Positions 25,819 through 36,067 are shown, numbered from the stretch's first letter. The stretch: DNA of 64,000 nt from GMQP-bins7 sp963776565 (GCA_963776565.1 CAVZNF010000002.1:434001-498000), one strand, 5' to 3'. Notes: a model not told the origin generated them from the sequence alone. Numbers and translations: made by a program.

Positions 25819-26822
25819 CGGTCTCCCCGAACGAACTCGACGATCTCCGACAGGTGTCCGTGCGCGAGGCAGACGACCGTGTCCGCTCCGCCGTAGTAGA
25901 TCGAGATGCGGTCGAGCTCGCGATCGACGAGGGCGGCGCACGGAAAGACGACGTTCGGCACGTCGCCGACCTGCTCGTACTGCACCTGCGGCGCAAGCAG
26001 GTAGTCGCGGCCGCGAGCGAGGACGTTCCACGGCTCGTCGAGGTCGAGGAGCGCCGCCCCCATCGAGTACACGAAGCCGTTGCAGGACGTGAGGACGCCG
26101 TGGTACAGGACGAGCCAGCCGGCGTCGGTCTCGATCGGGGTCGGACCCGCGCCGATCTTCGTCGACTGCCAGGAGAGCGGCACCGGGGCCATGACGTGAC
26201 GGTGTCGACCCCAGTGCACAAGATCCGGACTCTCGGAGTAGTGGACGTCGCCGAACGGCGTGTGGCCGTCGTCGCTCGGGCGGCTGAGCATCGCGTAGCT
26301 GCCACCGATCTTCCGGGGGAAGAGCACACCGTTCCGGTTGAACGGGAGGAAGGCGTTGTCGAGCTGGTGGAACGTCTCGAAGTCGTAGGTGTACGCGAGG
26401 CCGATCGTCGGGCCGTGGTAGCCGTTGCACCACGTTACGTAGTAGCGATCCTCGAGCCACGTGACGCGGGGGTCGTAGGCGTAGAGGAAACGCTCCTGGA
26501 TCTCGGGCACGCGCGCGTCCGCCGGCGCGAAGACGATCGGATCGTGGTCGATCTCCCAGTCGACGCCGTCCGCGCTGCGACCCGCGTGGAGGTTCATCAC
26601 GCGCTCCCGGTCGTCTACTCGGAAGACGCCGGCGAACGCCTCGCCGAAAGGGACCACGGCCGAGTTGAAGATGCTGTTAGCGCGCGGGATCGCGTCGCGA
26701 GCGATGATCGGGTTTTGGCTCGATCGCCAGACGACGCCGCCCGCTCCGGCGGGCCGCTCCTCCCACGGGATCGCCGCGCGTGCCGTGAGCGCGAGTTCTC
26801 GCTCGTCCCCGACTGCCGTCAT
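25815..26822 (-). CDS. GH130-family glycoside phosphorylase
   Basis: A 335-residue five-bladed beta-propeller enzyme. NPIIARDAIPRANSIFNSAV and VPFGEAFAGVFRVDDRE are characteristic of GH130; later motifs are YAYDPRVTWLEDRYYVTWCN, GPTPIETDAGWLVLYHGV and VVFPCAALVD. Characterised GH130 enzymes phosphorolyse beta-1,4- or beta-1,2-mannosides to mannose-1-phosphate. The linkage used here is not certain. It starts within the end of the ABC ATPase gene (CGATGACG), so transporter and phosphorylase are co-expressed. Confidence 0.88.
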   Translation of the reverse strand: MTAVGDERELALTARAAIPWEERPAGAGGVVWRSSQNPIIARDAIPRANSIFNSAVVPFGEAFAGVFRVDDRERVMNLHAGRSADGVDWEIDHDPIVFAPADARVPEIQERFLYAYDPRVTWLEDRYYVTWCNGYHGPTIGLAYTYDFETFHQLDNAFLPFNRNGVLFPRKIGGSYAMLSRPSDDGHTPFGDVHYSESPDLVHWGRHRHVMAPVPLSWQSTKIGAGPTPIETDAGWLVLYHGVLTSCNGFVYSMGAALLDLDEPWNVLARGRDYLLAPQVQYEQVGDVPNVVFPCAALVDRELDRISIYYGGADTVVCLAHGHLSEIVEFVRGDR

Positions 26823-27717
26823 CGGCGCGCCGCCGTCTCGCCCGTGGTCAGGACGAAGTGGTCTTGCTCGATCTCGACGAGCGTTCCGGCCTCGGGCGCG
26901 TCGTCGTCGGCCTGAGGCGTCGGCCGCCCGAGCGTGCTCCACTTGGTGTGCAGCTGAGGGACGGAGGCGAGCAGCGTCTTCGTGTACGGATGCGACCGGG
27001 TTTCCGAAGACGAGCTCGGTCGTGCCCAGCTCGACGACGTTCCCGTGACGCAGGATCATCGTCTTGTCGCTGATGTAGTTGCCGAGCGAGAGATCGTGGG
27101 TGATGAAGAGAATGCCGAGCCCGCGGGACTTCAGGTCTCCCAGCAGGTTCAGCACGTCGATTCGGGTCGAGGCGTCGAGCATGCTGATGATCTCGTCCGC
27201 GACGAGCAGTCGGATGTCGAGCATGAGCGCGCGCGCGATGAGCATGCGCTGCAGCTGGCCGCCGCTCAGCTGGTGGGGGTACTTTCCGAGGACGTCGCCG
27301 GGATTGAGGCTCACGGCGTCGAGCGACTTCTCGAGCTTCGCGTGCCAGTCGGCCGCACTGAGCCCGGAGAAGTACTCGCTGCGAAGCATGGTGAACACGC
27401 GGTCGGCCTTGAAGATCGGGTTGTACGAGCTGAACGGATCCTGGAAGACACCCTGTACGTCGGCGTAGTACGCCTTCAGCTGCTCTGCCGCCGAGCGTGG
27501 AGATGTCCACGCCGTCGAAGACGATGTTCCCGCGGGTGACCTTGAGGAGCCGGAGGATCATCTTCCCGATGGTCGACTTGCCGCTGCCGCTCTCGCCGAT
27601 GAGCGAGACGACCTCGCCGGGGTGGACGTCGAAGCTGACGTTCCGGACCGCGAGGAGCTCACCGCCGCCGAAAGCGCCGACGCGGTACGACTTGCAGCAG
27701 GTGTCGACCCTCAGCAT
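26819..27717 (-). CDS. ABC transporter ATP-binding protein, oligopeptide/DppF type, two frameshifts
   Basis: Reading starts MLRVDTCCKSYRVGAFGGGE with Walker A GESGSGKST. It shifts near 27492 into AEQLKAYYADVQGVFQDPF, with the signature LSGGQLQRM, Walker B LLVADEIIS and ITHDLS. It shifts again near 26995 into HPYTKTLLASVPQLH and ends at 26819. Corrected length is about 299 residues. It energises uptake with the preceding DppD-type ATPase. The Walker B has DEIIS where DEPVS is usual. Start and stop overlap both neighbours (TGATG and CGATGA). Confidence 0.78.
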
Positions 27718-28670
27718 CAGGCTGCCGCCTTCCAGCACGCGGCCGCCTGACCGGGCACGACCTCGACGAACGGTGGCTCTTCGGCGCACTTCTCGAACGC
27801 GAGTGGGCATCGCGCCCTGAAGCGGCAGCCCGTCGGCGGGTCGAGCAGCGACGGCGGTCGGCCGGGAATGCCGCTCAGCCGCTTCTCCGCGTACCGCACG
27901 CCGACCTCCGGAAGCGACGAGAGGAGCATCCGCGTGTAGGGGTGCGCCGGCGCGTCGACGATCGTCTCCGCCGGCGCCTTCTCGGCGAGCTTGCCTGCGT
28001 ACATGACGAGGATCGTGTCGGCGATCTGGTACAGGACCGAGAGGTCGTGCGTGATCACGATCATGCTCTTGACGAATTCGCGGTCGCGGAATTCCACGAG
28101 CAGCTCGGAAACGGCTCGCTGGGTCGACACGTCGAGCGCTGACGTCACCTCGTCGGCGATCAGGAGCGAGGGGTCGAGCAGAGAGGAGAGCACCATCACG
28201 ACGCGCTGCTTCATCCCCCCCGAGAGCTCGATCGGGAATCGCTCCAGCACGTCCTCGGGCAGCCCGACGAGCTTCAGGCGGCGTTTGAACTCGTGCACCA
28301 CGCCGTTCAGCGGGATGTGCCGCGATGCGAGGAGCTCCGTCGCCATCGTCCCGATCTTGCGGGTCGGATTCAGCGCGCTCAGCGCGTACTGGGGAATGAT
28401 CGAGACGTCCTTGAACCGGTGGGGATTCATCTTCCTGTCGTCCCAGATCGGAAGCTCCTTGCCGTCGAGCTCGACGTGGCCGCCGACGTACCGCATGCGC
28501 GTATCCATGCGAATCAGGCTCTTGCCGAGCGTCGACTTGCCGCACCCTGACTCGCCCGCGAGCCCCATGATCTCGCCGTCGGCGATCTCGAAGGTAGCCC
28601 CGTCCACCGCCTTCACGTCGCCGCGCAGCGATTGGTAGTACACCGTCAACCCGTCGACCTTGAGGCTCAT
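27717..28670 (-). CDS. ABC transporter ATP-binding protein, oligopeptide/DppD type
   Basis: A 317-residue ATPase with Walker A GESGCGKST, signature LSGGMKQRV, Walker B LLIADEVTSALD and H-loop ITHDLSV. The C-terminal oligopeptide/dipeptide domain contains GCRFRARCPLAFEKC with cysteines often linked to an iron-sulfur site. In this context it probably takes up a beta-linked oligosaccharide rather than peptides, since it is followed by GH130 and sugar-modifying enzymes. It is one of five linked transporter genes. Confidence 0.9.
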   Translation of the reverse strand: MSLKVDGLTVYYQSLRGDVKAVDGATFEIADGEIMGLAGESGCGKSTLGKSLIRMDTRMRYVGGHVELDGKELPIWDDRKMNPHRFKDVSIIPQYALSALNPTRKIGTMATELLASRHIPLNGVVHEFKRRLKLVGLPEDVLERFPIELSGGMKQRVVMVLSSLLDPSLLIADEVTSALDVSTQRAVSELLVEFRDREFVKSMIVITHDLSVLYQIADTILVMYAGKLAEKAPAETIVDAPAHPYTRMLLSSLPEVGVRYAEKRLSGIPGRPPSLLDPPTGCRFRARCPLAFEKCAEEPPFVEVVPGQAAACWKAAA

Positions 28671-28671
28671 C

Positions 28672-29634
28672 TCACTTCTCCCGGAGCTTGGGGTTGAAGA
28701 TCTCGTCGAGCCCGACGTTCATCACGTACAGGCCGCCGACGATCGCGATGATCCCGATTCCCGGTGGCACGAACCACCACCAGGTTCCGAGGAGCAGGGC
28801 GCTCGAGAGGAACGCGTTGTTCATCATCAGCCCGAGCGACATCGATGTGGAGGGGCCCAGGCCGAGGAAGTCGAGGGAGGCTCCGATGAGGATCGCGCCG
28901 CCGAACAGGAGGATGAACATCATGAGCAGGTACGAGCTCATGTTCGGCGCGATCTCCGTGGTGATGATCTGCCGTGTGCCTCGCCCGCTCAACCGGGCGA
29001 CGTCCACGAACTCCCGCGTCTTCAGCGAAAACGTCTGGGCTCGCACCGCCCGCGCCGCCCATGGCCACGACGTCAGCCCGATGAGGATCGCCTCGGTCGC
29101 GTAGCTGTGCACGTTGATGTACGCGGCGACGATGATGAGGATCGCCAGCGTCGGGATCACGAGGACGACGTTCGTGAGCATGTTCAGGACGTCGTCGACC
29201 CAGCCTCCTCGATAGCCGGCAGTGAAGCCGACCGTGGCGCCGAGGAGCCAGGCGATACCCCCGCCCAGGATCCCGACGAGGAATGCTGCTCGCAGCCCGT
29301 ACACGAACTGGGCGAACACGTCCTGTCCGAACGACGTCGTCCCGAACCAGTACTCGGAGGACGGCGGCTGGTCGGTCGGCCCGCTGAACTCGAACGGCGT
29401 GTTGTCCGTGAGCAGGGGCCCGACGAGTGCGAGCACGAAGAACGCGAGCACGACGCCGAGGCCCACCACGAACTTCCAGTTCCGGAGCGCGAAGTAGACG
29501 AACTCCGACCGGCGCCGCAGCGGGGTCGCGGCCAGCGGCCTGCCGCCTCCCGGCGCCGTGGTCGCAGTGGTCTCGAGGGACGGAGCCGGCGCTCCGGTCG
29601 TCACGACTCCCGCGTCTCGGTCCGAGGCCGCCAT
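28672..29634 (-). CDS. ABC transporter permease, DppC type
   Basis: A 320-residue inner-membrane protein with an N-terminal cytoplasmic stretch, then FVVGLGVVLAFFVLALVGPLL and five further helices. The permease coupling (EAA) loop is seen as FVDVARLSGRGTRQIITTE. The DFLGLGPSTSMSLGLM motif is typical of DppC-type permeases. The start overlaps the stop of the partner permease (GTGATGG). Confidence 0.9.
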   Translation of the reverse strand: MAASDRDAGVVTTGAPAPSLETTATTAPGGGRPLAATPLRRRSEFVYFALRNWKFVVGLGVVLAFFVLALVGPLLTDNTPFEFSGPTDQPPSSEYWFGTTSFGQDVFAQFVYGLRAAFLVGILGGGIAWLLGATVGFTAGYRGGWVDDVLNMLTNVVLVIPTLAILIIVAAYINVHSYATEAILIGLTSWPWAARAVRAQTFSLKTREFVDVARLSGRGTRQIITTEIAPNMSSYLLMMFILLFGGAILIGASLDFLGLGPSTSMSLGLMMNNAFLSSALLLGTWWWFVPPGIGIIAIVGGLYVMNVGLDEIFNPKLREK

Positions 29635-30624
29635 CACGCGCCGCCCTGCATCCCGACCCGCGTTCGCGGGTCGATGAAGACGTATGCAATGTCGATGATG
29701 AGGTTCGCGATCAGGACACCCGTGATGAGGAAGAGGAATATCCCCTGGATGAGGAAGTAGTCGCGATTCTCGATCGCATTCAGGGTCAGTGTCCCGAGAC
29801 CCGGATAGGAGAACACGATCTCGACGACGATGGCGCCCGCCACGACCGCGCCGAGCGCCAGCGCCAGCCCGGTGATCTGCGGGAGGAGCGCGTTGCGGTA
29901 CGCGTACTTGCGGACGAGCTTCGTGGGCGCTCCCAGGCTTGCGAGGTAGTTCGAGTAGTCCGCCTCGAGCTCGTAGATGATCAAGTTCCGCATCCCGATG
30001 GCCCAGCCGCCGAAGGCGACGAGGAAGAGGGCGGAGAAGGGCAGGATCCAGTGGTGCAGGAAGCTGCGCGCGAACTCGATCGACCACTCCGGCTGCAGCT
30101 CTAGCCCGTACGCGCCCGAGACGGGGAAGAGGGCGAGGGTCGAGGCGAACAGCCAGGCGAGGATGATTCCGAGCCACATCTGCGGGGTTGCGGTCAGCAC
30201 GTAGCCCACCGGGAGCACGGTGTTGTCGAGCGTCTTTCGGCGGGCTGCGAGCGCGCCGACCTTGTTCCCCGCCCAGAAGCTGAGCAGGATCGCCGGGACG
30301 AGCAGCGCGAGCGTGTACGGCAGGGCGCCCATGATCAGCTCCGAGACAGGGGTCGGGAAGTTGGTGATGCTGAGCCCGAGATCGCCCTGGAAGAGAGCCG
30401 CCCAGAAGTTGACGTATTGCTTCCAGAGCGGGACGTCGAACCCGAACGCCTTGGTGTAGAAGCCCGTCAGCTCCTCCGATGCTTGCGGTTGCGCCTGCAT
30501 GCGCGACAGGAGCCCCTCAATCGGGGTCGCCCGGCATGAAGCGCGGGATCGCCCAGTCGATCGACACCGCGACGACGAACGTCACGATGTAGATGGAGAC
30601 CTTACGGAAGAGGTAGCGCCACAC
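29634..30624 (-). CDS. ABC transporter permease, DppB type, one frameshift near the N-terminus
   Basis: The family start MWRYLFRKVSIYIVTFVV is encoded from a GTG at 30624 and reaches FMPGDP, where CCCC at about 30520 holds one base too many. In the next frame IEGLLSRMQAQPQASEELTG continues to the stop at 29634. The protein has six helices and the coupling motif SNYLASLGAPTKLVRKYA. It pairs with the DppC-type permease. Corrected length is about 330 residues. Confidence 0.82.
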
Positions 30625-30660
30625 TGGACATCCCAATCAGATCGTCCCGCGGAGTGACAA

Positions 30661-30691
30661 CACCCCTCCCGGATGATCGCCGGGAGGGGTG
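30661..30691 (-). terminator. Intercistronic hairpin between binding-protein and permease genes
   Basis: CACCCCTCCCGG at 30661-30672 pairs perfectly with CCGGGAGGGGTG at 30680-30691 (12 bp, 7-nt loop). It lies 29 nt after the binding-protein stop and before the permease start. Such hairpins commonly stabilise the upstream message or cause partial termination, giving more binding protein than membrane subunits. Confidence 0.75.
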
Positions 30692-30719
30692 TTGCTCGAT
30701 CATTGGTGGTGCCTTCGGC

Positions 30720-32462
30720 CTACGTGCCCTTGACCGGCTTGAGATGCGTGAGCATGTCGATGCTCGTCATCTGCCAGTAGTTGTTCCAGGCCGTGGGCGT
30801 GTACTGCCCGGTCTTTGCTGACGGCCAGTTCGTCCAGTGCGTGGTGTTGAACATGGCCCACATCCCGTTGTACCAGAGGGGAATGGCAGGCAGATTCTGC
30901 ATGAACGTCGTCTGCAGCTTCGACATCACTGCCTGATAGGCCTTCGTGTTGGTCGTGGGGGTCCTGTCGAGCAGCTGCGTAAGATGCCCATGCCTTCTGG
31001 CTCGAGAACCGCTCGTAGTTCACGGTCGTCTGGTTGTCCAGAATCGGCAGCTGGAAGATGTACTGGTAGTAGGTCCAGGGCGTGTTCGAGTACTGCCTGT
31101 CGTTGGCGAGGACCAGGTCGTACCGCGCGTGGCCGCGATCATCGACCAGCGTTCCGTAGTCCGGGTATCCCGGCGTGACCTTGATCCCGACCGCCTTCGC
31201 GCTTTCGGCGATGACCTGGATCGAGGTCATCCAGTCCGACCATCCGTTCGGGCACTGGATCGTGAGCGAGATGTCGGACCCGTCCTTGTTCTCGACATAC
31301 CCGTCCCCGTCCTTGTCCTTGTAGCCGGCTGCGGCAAGAATCGCCTTCGCCTTGGTCGTGTTGTACGAGAAGCCGTACTTGGCAACCGCCTTCTTGTCCA
31401 CCCACTTGTTCCAGATCGGTAGCAGGCCTGTCGGGCTCGCCTTGTCGACGAGGCCCTGGTAGGCCTTGGCGAGGATCTGGTTCATGTTGACCGAGTACGC
31501 GAGCGCGCGGCGGAACGCCGGATCGTTGAGCGGCTTCTTCGTCGTGTTCGGGAAGAGCCACGTCGTGTTCGCACCCAGGTGATACGGGGCCGTGTTGTAG
31601 AAGGTCTTGAGCTTGCCCGTGATCGCCGATCTCGGTGCGAAGTTGTTGAAGAGATCGATGTTCCCGGCCTGGAAGTTGGCGAGCGCCGCCTGATTCGACG
31701 AGTTGTGGATGTCGACGACGTACTCGCGGCGCCGGCCTGAGGCCCAACGCCTTGGTTGCCCACCAGTCGCTTCTCCGCTGCCAGACGAAGGTCTGAGCCG
31801 TGGAGCTCGCACCTGACATATACGTGTACGGGCCGGTACCGGTGATCTGGCTCGCGTCGAGATTGCCCGTCGTCAGTTCGGTGACGCTGTACTTGCTGAA
31901 GACGTGTCGCGGGACGATCGCGACGTTGTAGCGGTAGAAGTCGAACTGCTGATAGCCGGGCTTGCCTGCGAACGTGAACACGATCGTGTTCCCGACAACC
32001 TTGACGCTCTTCAGCCCCGTCGACGCCCAAAGCGCGTTCTGCGGGTGCGTCGGGATCTTCAGGAGGTCGAAGCTGTACTTCACGTCCCCCGGCGTCAGCG
32101 TCGTGCCGTCGCTGAACTTCACGCCGCGACGGATGTTCATGACGTAGACGTTGCTGGTTCGCCAGGTGCCACTCGTGGCGAGCCACGGGATGAACGCACC
32201 TGTCAGCGGGTTGAACCGAAATGCGCGTCTCGTACGCCAGACCGATGGTGCCGGTGGTGAAGTCCCAGGTCTTGGCGGGGTTGACATCACCGTACGGTGC
32301 CCACTGGCTCCCGCTCATGTAGAACGTCTGTGCGCGGGGAAGCGCGAACGCCGACCGTTCGCCGGCTCCGGCCCCTGCGACTCCCAGGGAGACGGCGGCG
32401 ACGAGGGCGGCGAGAGCCAAAGCGCCGACGATCGTCACCCTCCCTCTCTTACGTGGTGACAT
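30720..32462 (-). CDS. ABC transporter substrate-binding protein, family 5 (DppA type), three frameshifts
   Basis: The ATG at 32462 starts MSPRKRGRVTIVGALALAAL, an export signal, preceded by GAGGAGGG. The frame changes near 32220 (FNPLTGAFIPWLATSGTW), near 31735 (EYVVDIHNSSNQAALANFQA) and near 30980 (TKAYQAVMSKLQTTFMQN), ending at 30720. All parts match the cluster 5 binding proteins in order (YEVKFSDGTTLT-type block, FRRALAYSVNM). The corrected size is about 580 residues. It captures the ligand outside the membrane for the four downstream transporter proteins. Confidence 0.8.
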
Positions 32463-32669
32463 TGAAATCACCCTCCTCTCGTGCCTCACTGGCCTCACGT
32501 TGACTCTCGGCGAGGCTTGACCCATACCGACTCATCTGCCATGCGTCCCTCCGTTCTCGCGCGAACACATCCAAAGCGTGGCCCACGCGACGCAGCGCTC
32601 CATCGGGGTTGACCCTGATGCGATGCGTGAGAACTGCGGAGGCAACCATTCGATACCGGGAGTCAACAA

Positions 32670-32683
32670 CTTATCCGGTTCAG
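32670..32683 (-). promoter_or_regulatory. Candidate LacI operator upstream of the transporter operon
   Basis: On the minus strand CTGAACCGGATAAG directly follows a TTGACA -35-like hexamer (32684-32689). It matches 11 of 14 bases of the palindrome CTTGACCGGTTAAG at the GH1 promoter. A repressor here would block the binding-protein promoter. No convincing -10 box is seen. Confidence 0.5.
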
Positions 32684-32725
32684 TGTCAAGCCTCTGTCCG
32701 GGGTGGAGATGTCGACGCGCGAGCG

Positions 32726-33767
32726 TCAGCGAGCGGTCGACGCGACGCGCGGAGCCGTGCTGCCGCGTGTCGTCAGCTCTCCGCGGGCCGTCTCGACGTC
32801 TCCGTGGGCAGCGCCGTCGATCGCAGCGAGGAGGTGGCGGGCGGCCGTGGCGCCGTAGGCGGTGATGTCGCGGGTGATGGCGGTCAGCGGCGGATGGACG
32901 ACCTGGCTGATCAGCGAGTCGTCCCATCCGACGATGGAGAGGTCGTCAGGCACCGCGAAGCCCATCTGCTGGGCGACCCCAAGCCCGGTGACCGCGAGGA
33001 GGTCGCTGTCGAAGAGGATCGCGCTCGGTGGCGCCGGTAACGAGAGCAGCGTGCGCGTCGCCCGGGCGCCGCTCTCGGCGCTGTAGTCCGTCTCGACGGT
33101 CTCTCCCTCGAGTCCCGAGCTCGCGAACCGTTCGACGGAACGCCTCGACCCGCTGCTGCGTGTGCACGAACTCGGCGACGCCCGTGATATGGGCGACTCG
33201 CGTGTGCCCGAGCGCGCCCAGGTACCTGATCGCCTCCGTCACGACTGCCGCTTCGTCATGCCAAACTGCAGGCAAAACGCGATTCTCGACGGGTCCGCCG
33301 ACGACGACCGCGGGGAGGCCGAGACGGACGAGCTCGTCGACGCGAGGGTCGTCGAAGCGCAGGTCGACGACGAGCACGCCGTCCACCCGATGCTCGCCGA
33401 ACCAGCGGCGGTAGACCTCGATCTCGTCGCGGACGTCGCGGACGAGCTGGAGCGTGAGTGCGATGGAGCGCGTGGAGAGCTCCTGCTCGACGCCGGCGAT
33501 GAACTCCATGAAGAACGGCTCGAGCGCGATCGTCCGCGCGGGCCGTGCGAGCACGAGCCCGCACGCGTCGGCGCGGGCCGCCGAGAGCGCGCGCGCCGCA
33601 CGATTCGGATACCAGCCGAGCTCGTTCGCGATCGCGACGATGCGATCGCGCGTGTGGTCGGAGACGCCCGGCCGGCCGTTGAGCGCGTACGAGACGGCGC
33701 CCTTGGACACGCCGGCGCGCTCGGCGATGTCCTTGATCGTGACCCTACCGCTCCGCTGCTCTACCAC
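32726..33767 (-). CDS. LacI-family transcriptional regulator, one frameshift
   Basis: A GTG at 33767, seven bases after GAAGGAGG, starts MVEQRSGRVTIKDIAERAGV, a classic LacI helix-turn-helix with VSKGAVSYALNGRPGVS and the hinge region NRAARALSAAR. The periplasmic-binding-like domain follows (VDGVLVVDLRFDD). A one-base shift near 33138 moves the reading to VERFASSGLEGETVETDY, which runs to 32726. Corrected length is about 347 residues. It is divergent from the GH1 gene and probably represses GH1 and the transporter in the absence of the sugar inducer. Confidence 0.85.
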
Positions 33768-33779
33768 TCGCGTGCCTCC

Positions 33780-33808
33780 TTCAGACGGAACGCTATCCGC
33801 CGTAGTAT
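33780..33808 (+). promoter_or_regulatory. Candidate promoter of the GH1 gene
   Basis: TTCAGA at 33780-33785 and TAGTAT at 33803-33808 are separated by 17 nt, a plausible -35/-10 pair. Transcription would start close to 33815, so the GH1 message would be nearly leaderless (start at 33825). Confidence 0.45.
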
Positions 33809-33811
33809 GCT

Positions 33812-33825
33812 CTTGACCGGTTAAG
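33812..33825. promoter_or_regulatory. Candidate LacI operator CTTGACCGGTTAAG
   Basis: A 14-bp palindrome with 12 of 14 symmetric positions and a central CG step, as in LacI-family operators. It covers the predicted transcription start of GH1 and lies 45 bp from the divergent lacI start, a position suited to repression of GH1 and autoregulation. Confidence 0.6.
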
Positions 33826-35183
33826 TGACCAGCGCATTCTCGCACATCGATGGTCGGACACTCCCGCCTGAGTTCGTCTGGGGCGCAGCGGGCTCCGCCT
33901 ACCAGGTCGAAGGCGCGGTCGCCGAGGACGGACGCGGCGAGAGCATCTGGGATCGCTTCGCAGCTGTACCCGGCGCGATCGTCAACGGCGACACCGGCGT
34001 GGTCGCGTGCGACTCGTATCACCGCTTCGGAGACGACGTCCGGCTGATGAAGGAGCTCGGCATCAACGCCTATCGGTTCTCGATCTCGTGGCCGCGGATC
34101 CTCCCGTCCGGCCGTGGCGGCGTGAACCAGGCGGGCCTCGACTTCTACGATCGGATGCTCGACGAGCTCCTCGCGAACGGGATCGAGCCCTACGTCACCC
34201 TGTATCACTGGGATCTTCCGCAGGAGCTCGAGGATCGCGGCGGCTGGCCGGCCCGAGACACCGTCGGCGCCTTCGCGGAGTACGTCGAGGTCGTGGCGTC
34301 ACGGCTCGGCGACCGTGTGCCGAACTGGATCACGCAGAACGAGCCGTGGGTGATCTCCTGGCTCGGCTACGGCCTCGGGGAGCACGCGCCCGGTCGCCGG
34401 AGCGAGGCGGACGCCCTGGCTGCAGCCCACCACGTCCTGCTCGCGCACGGGCGTGCGGCCGAGGTCCTGCGGCGCGAGGCGCCGGCGGCGCGCGTCGGCG
34501 TCACGGTCGATCTCTACCCGATGTACCCGCTCACGGACGCCGACGAGGACATCGACGCAGCACGGCTCCTGGACGGCTCGCGCAACCGCTGGTTCCTCGA
34601 CCCGATCTTCGGCCGTGGGTACCCGAGGGACATGCTCGAGCACTACGAGCACATACTTCCCAGGATCGACGACGGCGATCTCGAGTCGATCGCGGCGCCG
34701 CTCGACTTCCTCGGGGTCAACTACTACAGCCGCGCCGTCGTTCGCGCCGGGCCGGATCCGTCGCGGCCGATCGCGGTCGACGTCGCCGATGCCGAGCGCA
34801 CCGAGATGGGGTGGGAGGTGTATCCGGACGGCCTGAAGGATCTCCTCGTCCGCCTGCACGGCGACTACGAGCTCCCCGACGTGTACATCACCGAGAACGG
34901 CGCGGCGTATCCCGACGCCCGCACCAACGGAAGCGTCGCCGACCCGCAGCGGATCTCCTACGTCGAGCGACACCTCGCCGCTCTCGAGGATGCGATCTCG
35001 GAAGGCGTTCCCGTGCGCGGGTACTTCCTCTGGTCGCTGCTCGACAACTTCGAGTGGGCCTTCGGGTTCTCGCGCCGCTTCGGGATCGTCTACGTGGACT
35101 TCGACACGCTCGAGCGTGTCCCGAAGGACAGCTTCAAGTGGTACCGGGACCTTATCGCGGCCCACGGCGCAAAGAAGGCATAG
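33825..35183 (+). CDS. GH1-family beta-glucosidase
   Basis: A 452-residue (beta/alpha)8 glycosidase. The N-terminus has FVWGAAGSAYQVEGAVAEDG, the acid/base Glu173 is in TQNEPW, and the nucleophile Glu357 is in YITENGAAY. WSLLDNFEWAFGFSRRFGIV forms the C-terminal substrate-binding signature. It hydrolyses beta-glucosides or related glycosides in the cytoplasm after import. The GTG start has no ribosome site and lies next to the predicted transcription start, consistent with leaderless translation. It is divergent from its likely repressor. Confidence 0.95.
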   Translation: MTSAFSHIDGRTLPPEFVWGAAGSAYQVEGAVAEDGRGESIWDRFAAVPGAIVNGDTGVVACDSYHRFGDDVRLMKELGINAYRFSISWPRILPSGRGGVNQAGLDFYDRMLDELLANGIEPYVTLYHWDLPQELEDRGGWPARDTVGAFAEYVEVVASRLGDRVPNWITQNEPWVISWLGYGLGEHAPGRRSEADALAAAHHVLLAHGRAAEVLRREAPAARVGVTVDLYPMYPLTDADEDIDAARLLDGSRNRWFLDPIFGRGYPRDMLEHYEHILPRIDDGDLESIAAPLDFLGVNYYSRAVVRAGPDPSRPIAVDVADAERTEMGWEVYPDGLKDLLVRLHGDYELPDVYITENGAAYPDARTNGSVADPQRISYVERHLAALEDAISEGVPVRGYFLWSLLDNFEWAFGFSRRFGIVYVDFDTLERVPKDSFKWYRDLIAAHGAKKA

Positions 35184-35411
35184 TCGTGAGCTACGCGGCG
35201 TCGAGTGCGGCGACTGACCGCGACGTCGTGATGCGTGAGAGCACGAGGACGCCGTCGTAGCCCGTCGCCGAGGCGACTGCGGCGACGCTCAGAGCGCCGA
35301 AGAGGGAAGCCGAATTCGGTGAAAGCGCTGAAGCTCCCGACGATCGAGCTGAGCGACGAGAGGACAGAGGCTAACTAGGGCCTTGAAAGGTCTGGTTGAC
35401 GGACTTTCTCT
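35184..35411. other. Intergenic region with a possible hydrophobic gene remnant
   Basis: No intact gene. On the minus strand the segments SIVGSFSAFTEFG and, one frame over, FGALSVAAVASATGYDGVLV end at a TAG near 35184. They look like the C-terminus of a membrane protein cut near the adjacent tRNA-Lys-derived repeat. Confidence 0.25.
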
Positions 35412-35457
35412 GATGGGCAGGGCAGGGAGCGAACCTGCGACCTTGGGATTAAAGGTC
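35412..35457 (-). repeat. Copy of the 3' half of tRNA-Lys (putative att site remnant)
   Basis: These 46 bp match the 3' half of the intact tRNA-Lys at 55683-55728 at 42 positions, including GACCTTGGGATTAAA. Identity stops in the anticodon stem, as expected for an integrase crossover within a tRNA gene. Orientation is the same as the intact tRNA. It bounds the left side of a 4-kb segment. Confidence 0.75.
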
Positions 35458-35562
35458 TTGCCGGAACATCCGCGGCGAACGGCGACGAGCTGAAACAGGC
35501 CGGATTGCTTAGGCGATGCCGTCACTGGGTAAGGCCTAATCAATCAACAGAAGGAGTACCGC

Positions 35563-36067
35563 ATGAGTGAGATCAGGAATCCCCGCCAGCTCTTCCTTCA
35601 TGAGCTCGGCGACATCTTGTACGTCGAGCGGAATCTCGTGGAAGAAGCACTGCCCAAGCTCATCGACGAAGTGCAGGACACTGAGCTAAAGACGGGCCTC
35701 AAGGAGCACTTGTCACAGACGCGGCAGCACGTCTCGAACGTCGAGCAAGGTCTTCGAGCTACTCGGCGAAACGCCGCACGAGGAGGAGTGCATCGCCTTC
35801 GAGGGGCTGAAGAAGGAGCACGAGGAGATGGTCAAGGAGTCGTCCTCGTCTCTCATCGACCTCGTCGACCTCGGGGCGGCAGCGCGCACGGAGAACTACG
35901 AGATCGCTGCCTACGAGGGGCTTCGGCGCATGGCGAAGGCTCTCGGTGAAGAGAAGGCCGTCGAGCTACTCGACGAGAACCTTTCTCAGGAGAAGGAAGC
36001 GCTTCGCTCGGTCGAAAAGATCGCGACACGGGTGAGCAACGAGTCGTTCGCGTCAGCAACGGCATAA
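35563..36067 (+). CDS. DUF892 (YciE/YciF-like) ferritin-fold protein, one frameshift
   Basis: The ATG at 35563 follows AGAAGGAG and starts MSEIRNPRQLFLHELGDILY, the DUF892 hallmark. A one-base shift near 35748 leads into VFELLGETPHEEECIAFEGL, and the second half (ARTENYEIAAYEGLRRMAKA) runs to 36067. Corrected length is about 167 residues in a four-helix ferritin-like bundle with Glu/His metal-ligand candidates. Family members are stress-induced in enterobacteria; the biochemical role is unknown. It is the first gene of the small tRNA-Lys-bounded segment. Confidence 0.82.
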
